A DNA stretch of 64,000 nt from Erythrobacter sp. SDW2 (GTDB lineage Bacteria; Pseudomonadota; Alphaproteobacteria; Sphingomonadales; Sphingomonadaceae). The DNA lies in the NCBI RefSeq assembly GCF_021431965.1, contig NZ_CP090370.1:2666001-2730000 (forward strand). The letters run 5' to 3'. The position numbers and the translations under genes are program-made. This document shows positions 43,825 through 54,623 of this stretch, in pieces; position 1 is the first letter of the stretch; each line of letters opens with the position of its first letter. Under the pieces are notes generated by a model, which made no database searches, had not been told where the DNA came from, and worked only from the letters and a program-made list of their open reading frames with translations.

Positions 43825-45198
43825 ATGTCCATCACCACTACCTCGATAGCCGACCAAAAGAAGGTCGGCATGGTTTCCCTCGGCTGCCCCAAGGCGCTGG
43901 TCGATAGCGAACGCATTCTCACCCGGCTGCGGGCCGACGGCTATGCCATGTCCCCCGACTATGCCGGGGCCGACGTGGTGCTGGTCAACACCTGCGGCTT
44001 CCTCGACAGCGCCAAGGAAGAAAGTCTCGCCGCCATTGGCGAAGCGATCGCCGAGAACGGCCGGGTCATCGTCACCGGCTGCATGGGCGAGGAGGCCGAG
44101 GCGATCCGCGCGGCGCATCCGAGCGTGCTGGCGATCACCGGCGCGCATCAGTACGAGGCGGTGGTCGAGGCGGTGCACACCCACGCGCCGCCAAGCCAGG
44201 GGCCGTTCATCGACCTGATCCCGCAGACGGATGTAAAGCTGACCCCGCGCCACTATAGCTATCTGAAGATTTCCGAAGGCTGCAACCACTCCTGCGCCTT
44301 CTGCATCATTCCGCAACTGCGCGGCAAGCTCGCCAGCCGCCGGATCGACGCGGTGCTGCGCGAGGCGGAGAAGCTGGTCGCGGCGGGCACCAGGGAACTG
44401 CTGGTCATCAGCCAGGACACCAGCGCCTACGGCGTCGATACCCGGCACGAGGCCCGGACATGGAAGGGCCGCGAGGTCCGCGCGCATATGACCGACCTGG
44501 CCCGCGAGCTGGGCCAGCTGCGCACCCCGGAAGGCGCACAGCCGTGGGTTCGGCTGCACTATGTGTACCCCTATCCGCATGTCGATGCGGTCATCCCGCT
44601 GATGGCCGAGGGACTGCTGACACCCTATCTCGACATTCCGTTCCAGCACGCCTCGCCCTCGGTCCTGCGCGCGATGAAACGCCCGGCCAACGAGGCCAAG
44701 GTGCTCGAGCGGCTCAAGAGCTGGCGCGATATCTGCCCCGACATCGCGGTCCGCAGCAGCTTCGTGGTCGGTTTCCCCGGCGAGACCGAGGACGACTTCC
44801 GCTACCTGCTCGACTGGCTCGAGGAAGCGCAGCTCGACCGCGTCGGCGCGTTCCGCTTCGAACCGGTCGAAGGCGCGCAGGCCAATGCCCTGCCCGATCC
44901 GGTGCCCGAAGCGGTCAAGGAAGAACGCTATGCCCGGATCATGGAAGTGACCGAACGCATCAGTGCCGCCAAGCTTGCGGCCAAGGTCGGCAAGGTGTTG
45001 CCGGTGATCATCGACGAAGTCGGCGAGCCCGACGAGGATGGCGATATCGGCGCCACCGGGCGCAGCCAGGCCGATGCGCCGGAGATCGATGGTGCGGTCT
45101 ACCTGCGCAATGTCGCGGCAACGCTCGCGCCAGGCGAGATCGCCAGGGCCCGGATCGAAGATGCCGACGCGCACGATCTGTATGGCGTTATCGCCTAG
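43825..45198 (+). CDS. rimO: Ribosomal protein S12 methylthiotransferase RimO
   Basis: A 457-residue radical-SAM enzyme that adds a methylthio group to the conserved aspartate of ribosomal protein S12. The N-terminal UPF0004 domain ([13 protein letters not shown], then [13 protein letters not shown]) carries a second cluster. The radical-SAM core has [15 protein letters not shown] near residue 155. A C-terminal TRAM domain begins near 385. Length and motifs separate it from MiaB. An inverted repeat GGTCAG/CTGACC (45232-45237 and 45246-45251) lies between it and the next sigma gene. Confidence 0.95.
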   Translation: MSITTTSIADQKKVGMVSLGCPKALVDSERILTRLRADGYAMSPDYAGADVVLVNTCGFLDSAKEESLAAIGEAIAENGRVIVTGCMGEEAEAIRAAHPSVLAITGAHQYEAVVEAVHTHAPPSQGPFIDLIPQTDVKLTPRHYSYLKISEGCNHSCAFCIIPQLRGKLASRRIDAVLREAEKLVAAGTRELLVISQDTSAYGVDTRHEARTWKGREVRAHMTDLARELGQLRTPEGAQPWVRLHYVYPYPHVDAVIPLMAEGLLTPYLDIPFQHASPSVLRAMKRPANEAKVLERLKSWRDICPDIAVRSSFVVGFPGETEDDFRYLLDWLEEAQLDRVGAFRFEPVEGAQANALPDPVPEAVKEERYARIMEVTERISAAKLAAKVGKVLPVIIDEVGEPDEDGDIGATGRSQADAPEIDGAVYLRNVAATLAPGEIARARIEDADAHDLYGVIA

Positions 45199-45268
45199 AA
45201 CTTGACCGATATAGGGGCTTTCGCCCGCGCCGGTCAGGCTGTAGGCTGACCCGCGATGGGTCCAAGCG

Positions 45269-45820
45269 ATGAGTGATGCACGCCGCGAAGCGCTCAGGTC
45301 CGCCATGCAGGGCATGGCAGCCGGTGACCGCGCCGCGCTCGACATGGTCTATGCAATGACTTCAGCCAAGCTGTTTGCGACCATCGTACGGATCGTGCGG
45401 GTGCGCGAGCGCGCCGAAGACCTGCTGCAGGAAACCTATGTCAAGGCGTGGCAGCGGGCTGGGAGGTTCGACCCTGCGCGCGGCAGCCCGATCACCTGGC
45501 TCTGCACCATTGCGCGCAACACCGCGCTCAACGATTTGCGGCGTGACGGGCGCCTGCCGGTCGATGCCGGGGACGCCCTGCCCGAAGTGGCGGACGACGC
45601 CGCGCCGCATGACGAATGGCTGTGCGACCTGCAGGACGCAGAGGCGCTGCATCGTTGCCTCGAGACCCTGCAGGCAGACCATCGCCGCTCGATCCGGCTG
45701 GCCTTCTTCGAAGGGCTGACCCATTCCGAACTGGCGCGCAGGATCGACGCGCCGATCGGAACGGTCAAAAGCTGGATCAGACGCGGCCTGTCAGGGCTGA
45801 AAGGATGCCTCGGTGGCTAA
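45269..45820 (+). CDS. ECF sigma factor (SigK-like), copy 2
   Basis: A 183-residue extracytoplasmic-function sigma factor. Region 2 (about residues 20-90, ERAEDLLQETYVKAWQRAGRFDP) and region 4 (about 125-175, THSELARRIDAPIGTVKSWIRRGL) are intact. It aligns along its length with copy 1 at 4897, from the first residues on, so the two are paralogues. It overlaps the anti-sigma gene by eight bases. The gene further downstream encodes a trimeric adhesin, which could be its target. No promoter matching the one before the fasciclin gene was found with confidence. Confidence 0.9.
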   Translation: MSDARREALRSAMQGMAAGDRAALDMVYAMTSAKLFATIVRIVRVRERAEDLLQETYVKAWQRAGRFDPARGSPITWLCTIARNTALNDLRRDGRLPVDAGDALPEVADDAAPHDEWLCDLQDAEALHRCLETLQADHRRSIRLAFFEGLTHSELARRIDAPIGTVKSWIRRGLSGLKGCLGG

Positions 45821-46559
45821 TCCGCTCGACCTCCCCGAAGACGAATTCCTGCTCGCCGGCGAACTTGCGCTTGGCGCACTGGAAGGCGAGGAGCTGGGGG
45901 CGGCGCAGCGCCGCGTGTTGGCCGATCCGGCGTTTGCCGCCGCGTTGGGCTGGTGGGAAGAACGCCTCGCCCGCATGGCCGAGGCCGGCGGCACGCTGGC
46001 ACCCTCGCCCGATCTGCTCCGGGGCATTCACGCTGCGATCGACCGGCTGCCGGGCAATGCCGCACCGGTGCAGCTCGACGGCGCCCGATCGCGCCGATTC
46101 TCGCGCTGGAGCATCGGATTGGCTGCATTCGGCACCAGCATGGCTGCCGCAGCCCTCGCGCTCTATCTTGCGACGCCATCGGCGATCGAAAATGTCACGC
46201 CGCCCGGCCAGAGCGCCGCCGCGCCGCAGCTCGTCGTGCAATTGCAGGATGCCGAAGCCGGACGCCGCCTCACCGGGGTCGTCCAGCCGGCCGCCCGGCG
46301 GCTCGCCATAAGCACCGAAGGGCTGGTTGCTGGGCCGGGCCAGATTGCCGAGCTCTGGGTGATCCCGGCCGACGGCGTTCCCCGATCGCTGGGGGAAATC
46401 CCCGGCAGCGGCAGTTTCGCGCGCAGGCTCAGCGAGGCCGAGCTGGATTGGATCGCCGCCGGGGCAGCCCTGGCGGTGACATTCGAACGCGACGAGAATA
46501 TCCGTCACCAGACGCCAACCGCTCCCATCCTGCTGGCAGGAGCGCTCGCCGAGGTCTAG
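45813..46559 (+). CDS. Anti-sigma factor, RskA type, copy 2
   Basis: A 248-residue predicted membrane-anchored anti-sigma factor, paralogous to the one at 5450. The cytoplasmic N-terminus (DEFLLAGELALGALEGEELG and following) should bind the sigma factor. One membrane segment is near residues 95-117 (LAAFGTSMAAAALALYLA). The periplasmic RskA-type domain follows. The start is GTG, preceded by AAAGGA, and overlaps the sigma gene. Release of the sigma factor normally needs regulated proteolysis of such proteins. Confidence 0.87.
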   Translation: MANPLDLPEDEFLLAGELALGALEGEELGAAQRRVLADPAFAAALGWWEERLARMAEAGGTLAPSPDLLRGIHAAIDRLPGNAAPVQLDGARSRRFSRWSIGLAAFGTSMAAAALALYLATPSAIENVTPPGQSAAAPQLVVQLQDAEAGRRLTGVVQPAARRLAISTEGLVAGPGQIAELWVIPADGVPRSLGEIPGSGSFARRLSEAELDWIAAGAALAVTFERDENIRHQTPTAPILLAGALAEV

Positions 46560-46819
46560 TGCCCCTGGGCGCCTGCGGCGGCGAAATTGCATCGCCTTTC
46601 CAGCGGTTTGACGCTTTCCTTAACCTAAGCTGCATCCGCTCGTAGCGGCGCCGGGTAGCTGGCCTTGCCATCTCGTCCAGATGGCGCGCCGGGACCCGCA
46701 GGTCCTCACAGCGATGGGGGCAAAGGCGCGCTGAATCGCGCTGCAACCCGATCCTGTCGGAGGGGAAGACCTACGCCGAACGGCTCAACGGTCCGAACGA
46801 ACAGGAAGGAAAGCCAGAG
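46560..46819 (+). promoter_or_regulatory. Leader region of the trimeric adhesin gene
   Basis: This 260-bp gap has no coding frame with a ribosome binding site until the adhesin itself. It contains TGCATCC (46631-46637 region), the same -35-like string as before the fasciclin gene, but the -10 spacing does not match. A CCATCT/AGATGG hairpin lies around 46669-46685. The adhesin has a GGAAGGAAAG site. Confidence 0.3.
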
Positions 46820-48640
46820 ATGAAAATAGTCTTCACCAAGCAGATCGCGCTGCAACTGATGGCCGGTGCCGCAATCATCGCGATCGCAACGCAGGCCAAG
46901 GCCGATCCCACGCCTGAGTGCAACGACGCCAATGTCGAGTCGACCGAATGCGGCTCCGACAGCACCACCGGCACGGCCAATGGCGCGACTGCGGTGGGCA
47001 ATGGAGCCGCGGCGACCGGGACCGATTCTGTTGCCATCGGCGGCGACGATGCCGGCACCGATCCTGCTACCGCCTCTGCCCCGTCGACTGTCGCCATCGG
47101 CGGCGAGAGCGACGCCACCACCCCGGGGGCGACCGCACTCGGCTGGCAAGCCCAGGCGACCGGAGCCATGGCAACCGCCGTCGGCCACCAGACCACCGCC
47201 TCGGGCGACCAGAGCTTTGCCGGCGGCGAAGATGCCGTCGCATCCGGGTCCAACGCCATCGCCATCGGCAACACCGCGCAGGCAACCGGGGGTGATTCCA
47301 TCGCCATCGGCGGCAATCGCGAAGGCGTATCCGGTCGCGCCACCGTCGCATCCGGTCCATCGACCACCGTGGTAGGGGGACAGGCGCTCGCCATCGGGGC
47401 CGGAGCCACTACTTTCGGCTGGCGTGCCGAAGCGACGGCCGAGCGAGCCACCGCGCTTGGCCATCTTGCCACGGCTTCCGGTGTCCGGTCGCTGGCAGTG
47501 GGCGAAGCCGCTGCCGCGCAGACGGATTTCGCCATCGCCATCGGCAATCTTTCCGTCGCCAATGGCATCGACGCCGTGGCTTTGGGCGACAGTGCCTTGG
47601 CGATGGGCAATTCGACCACGGCCATCGGCGGCGAGAGTGTCGCCACCACGCCGGGAGCGACAGCCCTTGGATGGCAGGCCGTCGCCTCGGGCGCGATGGC
47701 GACCGCCGTCGGTCACCAGTCGACCGCGTCTGGCGCGCAAAGCTTTGCCGGGGGCGAGGATTCGGTGGCTTCGGGCAGCAATGCCATCGCCATCGGCAAT
47801 CTGGCGCAGGCGACCGGTGGCGATTCCATCGCTATCGGCGGCAACCGCGACGGGGCCATGGGGCGCGCCACCATTGCGAGCGGGCCTTCGACCACGGTCG
47901 TCGGCGGCCAGGCCATCGCCGCCGGCCCGGGTGCCACAGCCTATGGCTGGCGCGCAGAGGCGACAGCCGAGCGGGCCACAGCACTGGGTCATCTCGCCAA
48001 CGCCTCGGGCGTGCGTTCTGTGGCGGTCGGCGAGGCCGCCGTCGCGAGCGCGGACGGTGCGATCGCGCTGGGCAACCAAGCCTCGGCGACGGGAGCCAAT
48101 GCCATCGCCATCGGCAATGGCGCAACGGCGACGAACGACGGCCAAGTCGTGATCGCTTCGCTGGATACCAGTACCGCCAGCCAGATCGGGCCGGTCTTTG
48201 CTGTCACGACCGACGCCTCGGGCACTCTGGGGCGGACAGCACTGGCCAGCTCCGCCCAGCAGGCCAACAACACCGCGGCGATTGCCGCCAACACCTCCGC
48301 CATCGGTGCCAATACCTCGGCGATCACCGCGCTGCAGACGCTGACCGCCAGCCAGACCCAGCAGATCAACACGCTGTTCGGCCAGACTGCGGCCAATACG
48401 GCGGCGATCCAGCGGGCGAATGAAGGCGTGGCCATGGCACTGGCGATGGAGTCCCCCGCGCTTCCGGCGGGGACCACTTTCGGCCTTTCGGGCGGCATCG
48501 GCTACTTCGAGGACCAGGCAGCCGGCACGCTGGCCCTGAGCGCCCGGGTTGCCGAGAATACAACTGTCTCGGCCGGCGTCGGCGTCGGCTTCGACAGCGG
48601 TGAAGTGGGTGCGCGAGGCGGCTTCCAGATCGCCTGGTAA
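46820..48640 (+). CDS. Trimeric autotransporter adhesin (YadA/Hia type)
   Basis: A 606-residue surface adhesin. The signal peptide ends near ATQAKAD. The passenger (about residues 55-440) is a YadA-head-like left-handed roll built of repeated units such as SNAIAIGN, GATALGWQA and RATALGHLA. A coiled-coil stalk follows (about 485-540, NNTAAIAANTSAIGANTSAI). The C-terminal YadA anchor of about 70 residues ends FQIAW and forms the trimeric 12-strand barrel. The head contains an internal duplication (residues 95-242 and 271-418). The gene follows a sigma/anti-sigma pair, suggesting stress-controlled surface expression. Confidence 0.9.
   Translation: MKIVFTKQIALQLMAGAAIIAIATQAKADPTPECNDANVESTECGSDSTTGTANGATAVGNGAAATGTDSVAIGGDDAGTDPATASAPSTVAIGGESDATTPGATALGWQAQATGAMATAVGHQTTASGDQSFAGGEDAVASGSNAIAIGNTAQATGGDSIAIGGNREGVSGRATVASGPSTTVVGGQALAIGAGATTFGWRAEATAERATALGHLATASGVRSLAVGEAAAAQTDFAIAIGNLSVANGIDAVALGDSALAMGNSTTAIGGESVATTPGATALGWQAVASGAMATAVGHQSTASGAQSFAGGEDSVASGSNAIAIGNLAQATGGDSIAIGGNRDGAMGRATIASGPSTTVVGGQAIAAGPGATAYGWRAEATAERATALGHLANASGVRSVAVGEAAVASADGAIALGNQASATGANAIAIGNGATATNDGQVVIASLDTSTASQIGPVFAVTTDASGTLGRTALASSAQQANNTAAIAANTSAIGANTSAITALQTLTASQTQQINTLFGQTAANTAAIQRANEGVAMALAMESPALPAGTTFGLSGGIGYFEDQAAGTLALSARVAENTTVSAGVGVGFDSGEVGARGGFQIAW
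47102..48073 (+). repeat. Internal head duplication in the adhesin gene
   Basis: Two copies of a unit of about 148 codons (47102-47545 and 47630-48073, offset 528 bases) differ at scattered residues. Both carry ATTPGATALGWQA, SNAIAIGN and WRAEATAERATALGHLA in the same order. The copies are diverged, so the event is not recent. Confidence 0.85.
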
Positions 48641-48672
48641 GCCTTTTGGGTTCCTGCGGACCGGCAGGCGGA

Positions 48673-48714
48673 GGGTCGGGGTAGTGCAAATGCGCACCCC
48701 GGCCCTTCTTTTTT
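48673..48714 (+). terminator. Terminator after the adhesin gene
   Basis: A GC-rich imperfect stem (GGGTCGGGGT with ACCCCGGCCC, further pairs inside) is followed by TTCTTTTTT. It lies between the adhesin and the transglutaminase gene. Confidence 0.7.
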
Positions 48715-48779
48715 ATGTCTCGCGCTCGATTTGTCTGTCACGACGAGAAACATCCTCAAGCCTTGGCCGTTCACCCCCC

Positions 48780-49565
48780 ATGCCCCTTGCCATCACCGCC
48801 ACGCTCCGTTTCACCGCGCCGCAGCGGGTCGACTGCCTGCTCCAGTGCGAGGCGGCGGCGACGGGGGAGCAGCGCATCCTCTCCGGCGTCACCACCCTGC
48901 CCGCCGCCGTGCCGATCACCCGGGTCGCGGCGCAGGACGGGGTCGGCGAGCGGTTCTGGATCAGCCCCGAGGGCGATTGCAGGATCACCTACGAGGCCGA
49001 GGTCGAGGTGGTGCGGCAGGCGGTCGATTTCGCCGCGCTCGCCCAGGTCGGCAAGCCGGACCTGCCAGGCGAGGTGACGCAATATCTGTTCGACAGCCGC
49101 TATTGCGCCGCCGAAAGCTTCCAGCCCTTTGTCGACAGCGAGTTTCCCGGCCTCGCCGGCGGCGCGAGAGTGGCCGCGATGCGGGACTGGATCGCGCAGC
49201 ATTTCAGCTATGTCCCGGGCATCAGCGGGGCGCACACCTCCGCCCGCGACAGCTTCGTCGAGCGGCGCGGGGTGTGCCGCGACTATGCCCATGTGCTGGT
49301 CGCCTTTGCCCGGGCCGCCGGGATCCCGGCGCGATACGCCAGCTGCTACGCGCCCGACGTAACCCCGCAGGACTTCCATGCCATTGCCGAAGTCTTCCTC
49401 GCCGATGACGCCGGCGGCCGCTGGGTTCCCGTCGACGCGACGGGCATGGCCGACCCCCAGGCAACGGCCCTGATCGGCGTAGGCCGCGATGCCGCGGATG
49501 TCAGCTTTCTCACCAGCTTCGGTTTCGTCCGGTTCGACGGGCACAAGGTTTCGGTCGAGCGGTAA
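48780..49565 (+). CDS. Transglutaminase-like protease family protein
   Basis: A 261-residue cytoplasmic protein with a transglutaminase-like fold. An N-terminal beta domain (about residues 1-95) precedes the catalytic part. The Cys-His-Asp triad is visible as ERRGVCRDYAHV, PQDFHAIAEVFL and WVPVDATG. Bacterial members are usually proteases or amidases rather than crosslinking enzymes. There is no signal peptide. A palindromic repeat follows before zwf. Confidence 0.85.
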   Translation: MPLAITATLRFTAPQRVDCLLQCEAAATGEQRILSGVTTLPAAVPITRVAAQDGVGERFWISPEGDCRITYEAEVEVVRQAVDFAALAQVGKPDLPGEVTQYLFDSRYCAAESFQPFVDSEFPGLAGGARVAAMRDWIAQHFSYVPGISGAHTSARDSFVERRGVCRDYAHVLVAFARAAGIPARYASCYAPDVTPQDFHAIAEVFLADDAGGRWVPVDATGMADPQATALIGVGRDAADVSFLTSFGFVRFDGHKVSVER

Positions 49566-49566
49566 T

Positions 49567-49712
49567 CCTCCCCAATCTGGGGAGGGGGACTATCCGCAGG
49601 ATGGTGGAGGGGCGAGCGCCGCTGGTTTCCTCTGCCCGGGAACATTCAGAGACCCTGCACGCCCCTCCACCAGCTGCGCTGGCCCCCTACCCGCTACGGG
49701 CAGGAAACCTGA
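49567..49712. repeat. Compact palindromic intergenic repeat
   Basis: A CCTCCCC/GGGGAGG hairpin (49567-49587) is followed by interleaved inverted repeats: GGTGGAGGGGCG (49603-49614) with CGCCCCTCCACC (49660-49671), and GGTTTCCT...GCCCG (49624-49638) with CGGGCAGGAAACC (49697-49709). This is the look of a REP- or MITE-like element between genes. No target-site duplication was identified. Confidence 0.6.
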
Positions 49713-49791
49713 ATAGCTATGCGCGCCTCTGGCATGGCGCGCGCCGCGCTGGTAGCGTGCCCGCTGTGTTGACTGGAGAGGCACATAACCG

Positions 49792-51223
<1,432 letters not shown>

Positions 51224-51231
<8 letters not shown>

Positions 51232-53029
51232 TCTCCACGACACCATCCACCGCGTGACCCGGCGGGTGATCGAGCGGTCGAAGCCGACGCGCGAGGCCTA
51301 TCTCGCGCTGATGGACCGCGAGGCGGACCGTGCGCCCGATCGCAGCCAGGTCAGCTGTTCCAACCTCGCCCATGCCTATGCCGGAGCCTTGGAAGACCAA
51401 GGCACCATGAAAGCCGGCGGCGCGCCCAATATCGGCATCGTCACCGCCTACAACGACATGCTTAGCGCGCATCAGCCCTATGGGCGCTATCCCGAGCGGA
51501 TGAAGATCTACGCCCGCGAGGCCGGGGCCACGGCACAGGTCGCCGGTGGCACCCCGGCGATGTGCGACGGAGTAACGCAGGGCGAGGATGGCATGGAACT
51601 GTCGCTGTTCAGCCGGGACGCCATCGCCATGGCGACGGGCGTGGCGCTGAGCCATGCGATGTATGACAGCGTCGCCTGCCTCGGCATCTGCGACAAGATC
51701 GTGCCCGGCCTCTTGATGGGCGCACTGCGGTTCGGGCACTTGCCCTGCATCTTCGTCCCCAGTGGCCCGATGCCGAGCGGGGTCGCCAACAAGGAAAAGC
51801 AGCGCATCCGCCAGCTCTATGCCGAAGGCAAGGTCGGCCGCGACGAACTGCTGGCGAGCGAGATGGGCAGCTACCACTCGCCCGGCACCTGCACTTTCTA
51901 TGGCACCGCCAACTCCAACCAGATGATGATGGAGATGATGGGGCTGCACGTTCCGGGCGCGGCCTTTATCCAGCCGGGCACTAGGCTGCGGCAGGAACTG
52001 GACCGCGCGGCGGTGCACCGGCTCGCCGGGCTGACCGGTTCGCGCGAACGCAGCCTTGCCCGCTGCGTCGACGAGAAAGCGATCGTCAACGCCGCCATCG
52101 GCCTGCTCGCCACCGGCGGCTCGACCAATCATGCGATCCACATCCCGGCGATGGCGCGCGCGGCGGGGATCGTGTTCGACTGGACCGACCTCAGCGAGCT
52201 TTCCGGCGCTGTGCCGCTGATCGCGCGGGTCTATCCCAACGGCGCGGGCGACGTGAACCATTTCCACGACGCGGGTGGCATGGGATACGTCATCGGCGAA
52301 CTGCTCGAGGCCGGCCTCGCTCACCGCGACATCATGACCGTATGGGACAGCGACCTGTCGGCCTATGCCCGCGAGCCGGGCCTTGAAGACGACATGCTCG
52401 TATGGCGCGATGTCGGCGAGAGCGGCGACGAGACCATGCTGCGCCCGCCGTCCGACCCGTTCAGTCCCGATGGCGGCATGCGGCTGGTCGAAGGCAATCT
52501 GGGCCGTGGCTGTTTCAAGACCAGCGCGGTCGACCAGGAACGCTGGACCATCGAGGCCCCGTGCCGTGTGTTCGAGGATCAGCCGTCGGTCACCGAGGCC
52601 TTCAAGCGCGGCGAACTGGATCAGGATGTCGTGGTGGTAGTCCGCTTCCAGGGTCCGCGTGCCAATGGCATGCCTGAACTCCACAAGCTGACCCCGCCGC
52701 TGGGCGTGCTGCAGGATCGCGGCTACCGCGTGGCGCTGGTCACCGATGGCCGTATGTCAGGCGCCAGCGGCAAGGTCCCGGCGGCAATCCATGTCACGCC
52801 CGAGGCGCTTGGTGGCGGGCCGCTCGCCCGGTTGCGCGATGGTGATGTCGTGCGGCTTTGTGCCACCACCGGAGAGCTTTCGACAACGGCCGAACTCGCT
52901 AGCCGCGAGCCCGGACCCGATCCTTGCGCCGCGTGGGGTGTGGGCCGCGAGATGTTCGCCATGTTCCGCCTCCATGCCGACAGCGCGGAGAAAGGCGCGA
53001 GCCCGATGCTCGCGGCGGCGGGACTGTGA
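51224..53029 (+). CDS. edd: Phosphogluconate dehydratase
   Basis: A 601-residue IlvD/Edd-family iron-sulfur dehydratase making 2-keto-3-deoxy-6-phosphogluconate. The cluster cysteines are in [36 protein letters not shown] and [19 protein letters not shown]. It catalyses the first dedicated step of the Entner-Doudoroff route. It overlaps zwf upstream and glk downstream, so the whole operon is translationally coupled. Length is normal for Edd. Confidence 0.96.
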
Positions 53030-54012
53030 TGCAGCTCGTAGCAGTCGATATCGGCGGCACCCATGCGCGCTTCGCCATCGCTACCATTGGCGATGACGGC
53101 GCGATCACGCTCGGCGAGCCGGAGACACTCCACACGGTCGATCATGCCAGCTTCCAGACCGCGTGGCAGGACTTCCGCGAGCGGCAGGGTGGCACGCTCC
53201 CCCGCGCAGTCAGCATGGCAATTGCCGGGCCGGTCGGCGGTGACGTCATCCGTTTCACCAACAACCCGTGGATCATCCGCCCGGCGCTGGTGCAGGAAAA
53301 GCTCGACGTCGATCACTACACCATCGTCAACGATTTCGAGGCGGTGGCCCATGCCGTGGCGCGGGCCAGCGAGGACCAGTTCATCCACCTGACCGGCCCT
53401 GACAAGCCGCTCAGCCCGACCGGGCGCCTCAGCGTGCTCGGCCCAGGCACGGGCCTTGGCGTGGCGCATCTCTATCGCGAGCCGGACGGGCGCTATCGTG
53501 TTTCCGCCACCGAAGGCGGGCATATCGACTTCGCCCCGCTCGACCAGATCGACGATGCAATCCTTGCCCGGCTGCGCAAGCGCCACACCCGAGTCTCGGT
53601 CGAGCGCGTGGTGGCAGGCCCGGCCATTTCCGACATCTACCAGGCCCTTGCAGCAATGGAGGGCAAGCCGGTCGCCGAGGAAGACGACATCGCCATCTGG
53701 ACCCGCGGTCAGGATGGCAGCGACAGCCTCGCCGCCGCCGCGGTCGATCGCTTCTGCATGTCGCTCGGCAGCGTGGCGGGCGACATTGCCCTTGCGCAGG
53801 GCGGGTTTGGCGGGGTCGTTATTGCCGGTGGTCTCGGTTACCGCATCCGCGAAACGCTGCTCAAATCGGGCTTTGCCGAACGCTTCAAGGCGAAGGGACG
53901 GTTCCAGGAGCTGATGGCCTCGATCCCGGTCAAGCTGATCGTCCATCCGCAGCCGGGCCTGTTCGGCGCCGCGGCCGCCTTTGTCTCCGAACACGGGAAT
54001 TCTGCCAAGTGA
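53029..54012 (+). CDS. glk: Glucokinase
   Basis: A 327-residue bacterial glucokinase that phosphorylates free glucose with ATP. The phosphate-1 motif VAVDIGGTHARFAIA is at the N-terminus. The glucose-binding FEAVAHAVARAS and LGPGTGLGVAHLYRE and the EGGHIDFAP segment are conserved. It has the length of proteobacterial Glk (ROK-unrelated) proteins. The ATG overlaps the edd stop and its own stop overlaps the eda start. Confidence 0.95.
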   Translation: MQLVAVDIGGTHARFAIATIGDDGAITLGEPETLHTVDHASFQTAWQDFRERQGGTLPRAVSMAIAGPVGGDVIRFTNNPWIIRPALVQEKLDVDHYTIVNDFEAVAHAVARASEDQFIHLTGPDKPLSPTGRLSVLGPGTGLGVAHLYREPDGRYRVSATEGGHIDFAPLDQIDDAILARLRKRHTRVSVERVVAGPAISDIYQALAAMEGKPVAEEDDIAIWTRGQDGSDSLAAAAVDRFCMSLGSVAGDIALAQGGFGGVVIAGGLGYRIRETLLKSGFAERFKAKGRFQELMASIPVKLIVHPQPGLFGAAAAFVSEHGNSAK

Positions 54013-54623
54013 AGCCAATCGAAGCCATCATGCACACCGCGCCCGTGATCCCCGTCATCGTTATCGACGAAGTTGCCGATGCCGTGCCGCTTGCGGAGGC
54101 CTTGGTGGCCGGCGGGCTGCGCGTGCTCGAAGTGACGTTGCGCACGCCCGCAGCGCTCGAAGCCATCGCTGCGATGAAGCAGGTTGAAGGGGCGATTGTC
54201 GGTGCAGGCACAGTAACCAACGCTGCGGAACTCGATGCAGCGATCAAGGCCGGAAGCGAGTTCATCGTCTCGCCCGGCCTGACCGAACCGCTCGGCAAGG
54301 CAGCCATTGCAGAGGGTGTGCCGTTCCTGCCTGGAACCGCCAATGCCGGCGACATCATGCGCGGGCTCGACCTGGGGCTGACCCATTTCAAGTTCTTCCC
54401 GGCCATGGCGGCGGGCGGCTTGCCCGCGCTCAAGGCGCTGGCCGCGCCGTTCGGCCAATGCCTGTTCTGCCCGACCGGCGGCATAACCGAAGCGACCGCC
54501 GCCGAATGGCTCGCCTTCGACCCGGTGCTTTGCGTCGGCGGCAGCTGGGTCGCGCCGCGTCATCCGACCGACTTCGCTGCCATCGAGGCTTCGGCTCGCG
54601 CGGCCATGGCGCTGGCGGCATGA
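54009..54623 (+). CDS. eda: KDPG / KHG aldolase
   Basis: A 204-residue class I aldolase splitting 2-keto-3-deoxy-6-phosphogluconate into pyruvate and glyceraldehyde 3-phosphate. The Schiff-base lysine is in LTHFKFFPAMAAGG, with glutamate in LRVLEVTLRTP and the phosphate loop PTGGIT. The start is GTG overlapping the glk stop; an ATG at 54030 is an alternative. It completes the zwf-edd-glk-eda set. Confidence 0.95.
   Translation: MKPIEAIMHTAPVIPVIVIDEVADAVPLAEALVAGGLRVLEVTLRTPAALEAIAAMKQVEGAIVGAGTVTNAAELDAAIKAGSEFIVSPGLTEPLGKAAIAEGVPFLPGTANAGDIMRGLDLGLTHFKFFPAMAAGGLPALKALAAPFGQCLFCPTGGITEATAAEWLAFDPVLCVGGSWVAPRHPTDFAAIEASARAAMALAA

Noticed and set aside
46820-48640. Recent mobile-element insertion in the adhesin gene
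   Set aside because: The duplicated head blocks are in frame, diverged and lack terminal inverted repeats or target duplications.
46706-48697. Minus-strand frame of about 660 codons opposite the adhesin
   Set aside because: It is an antisense shadow of a repetitive GC-rich gene. It has Gly/Arg-rich low-complexity translation and no recognisable domain.
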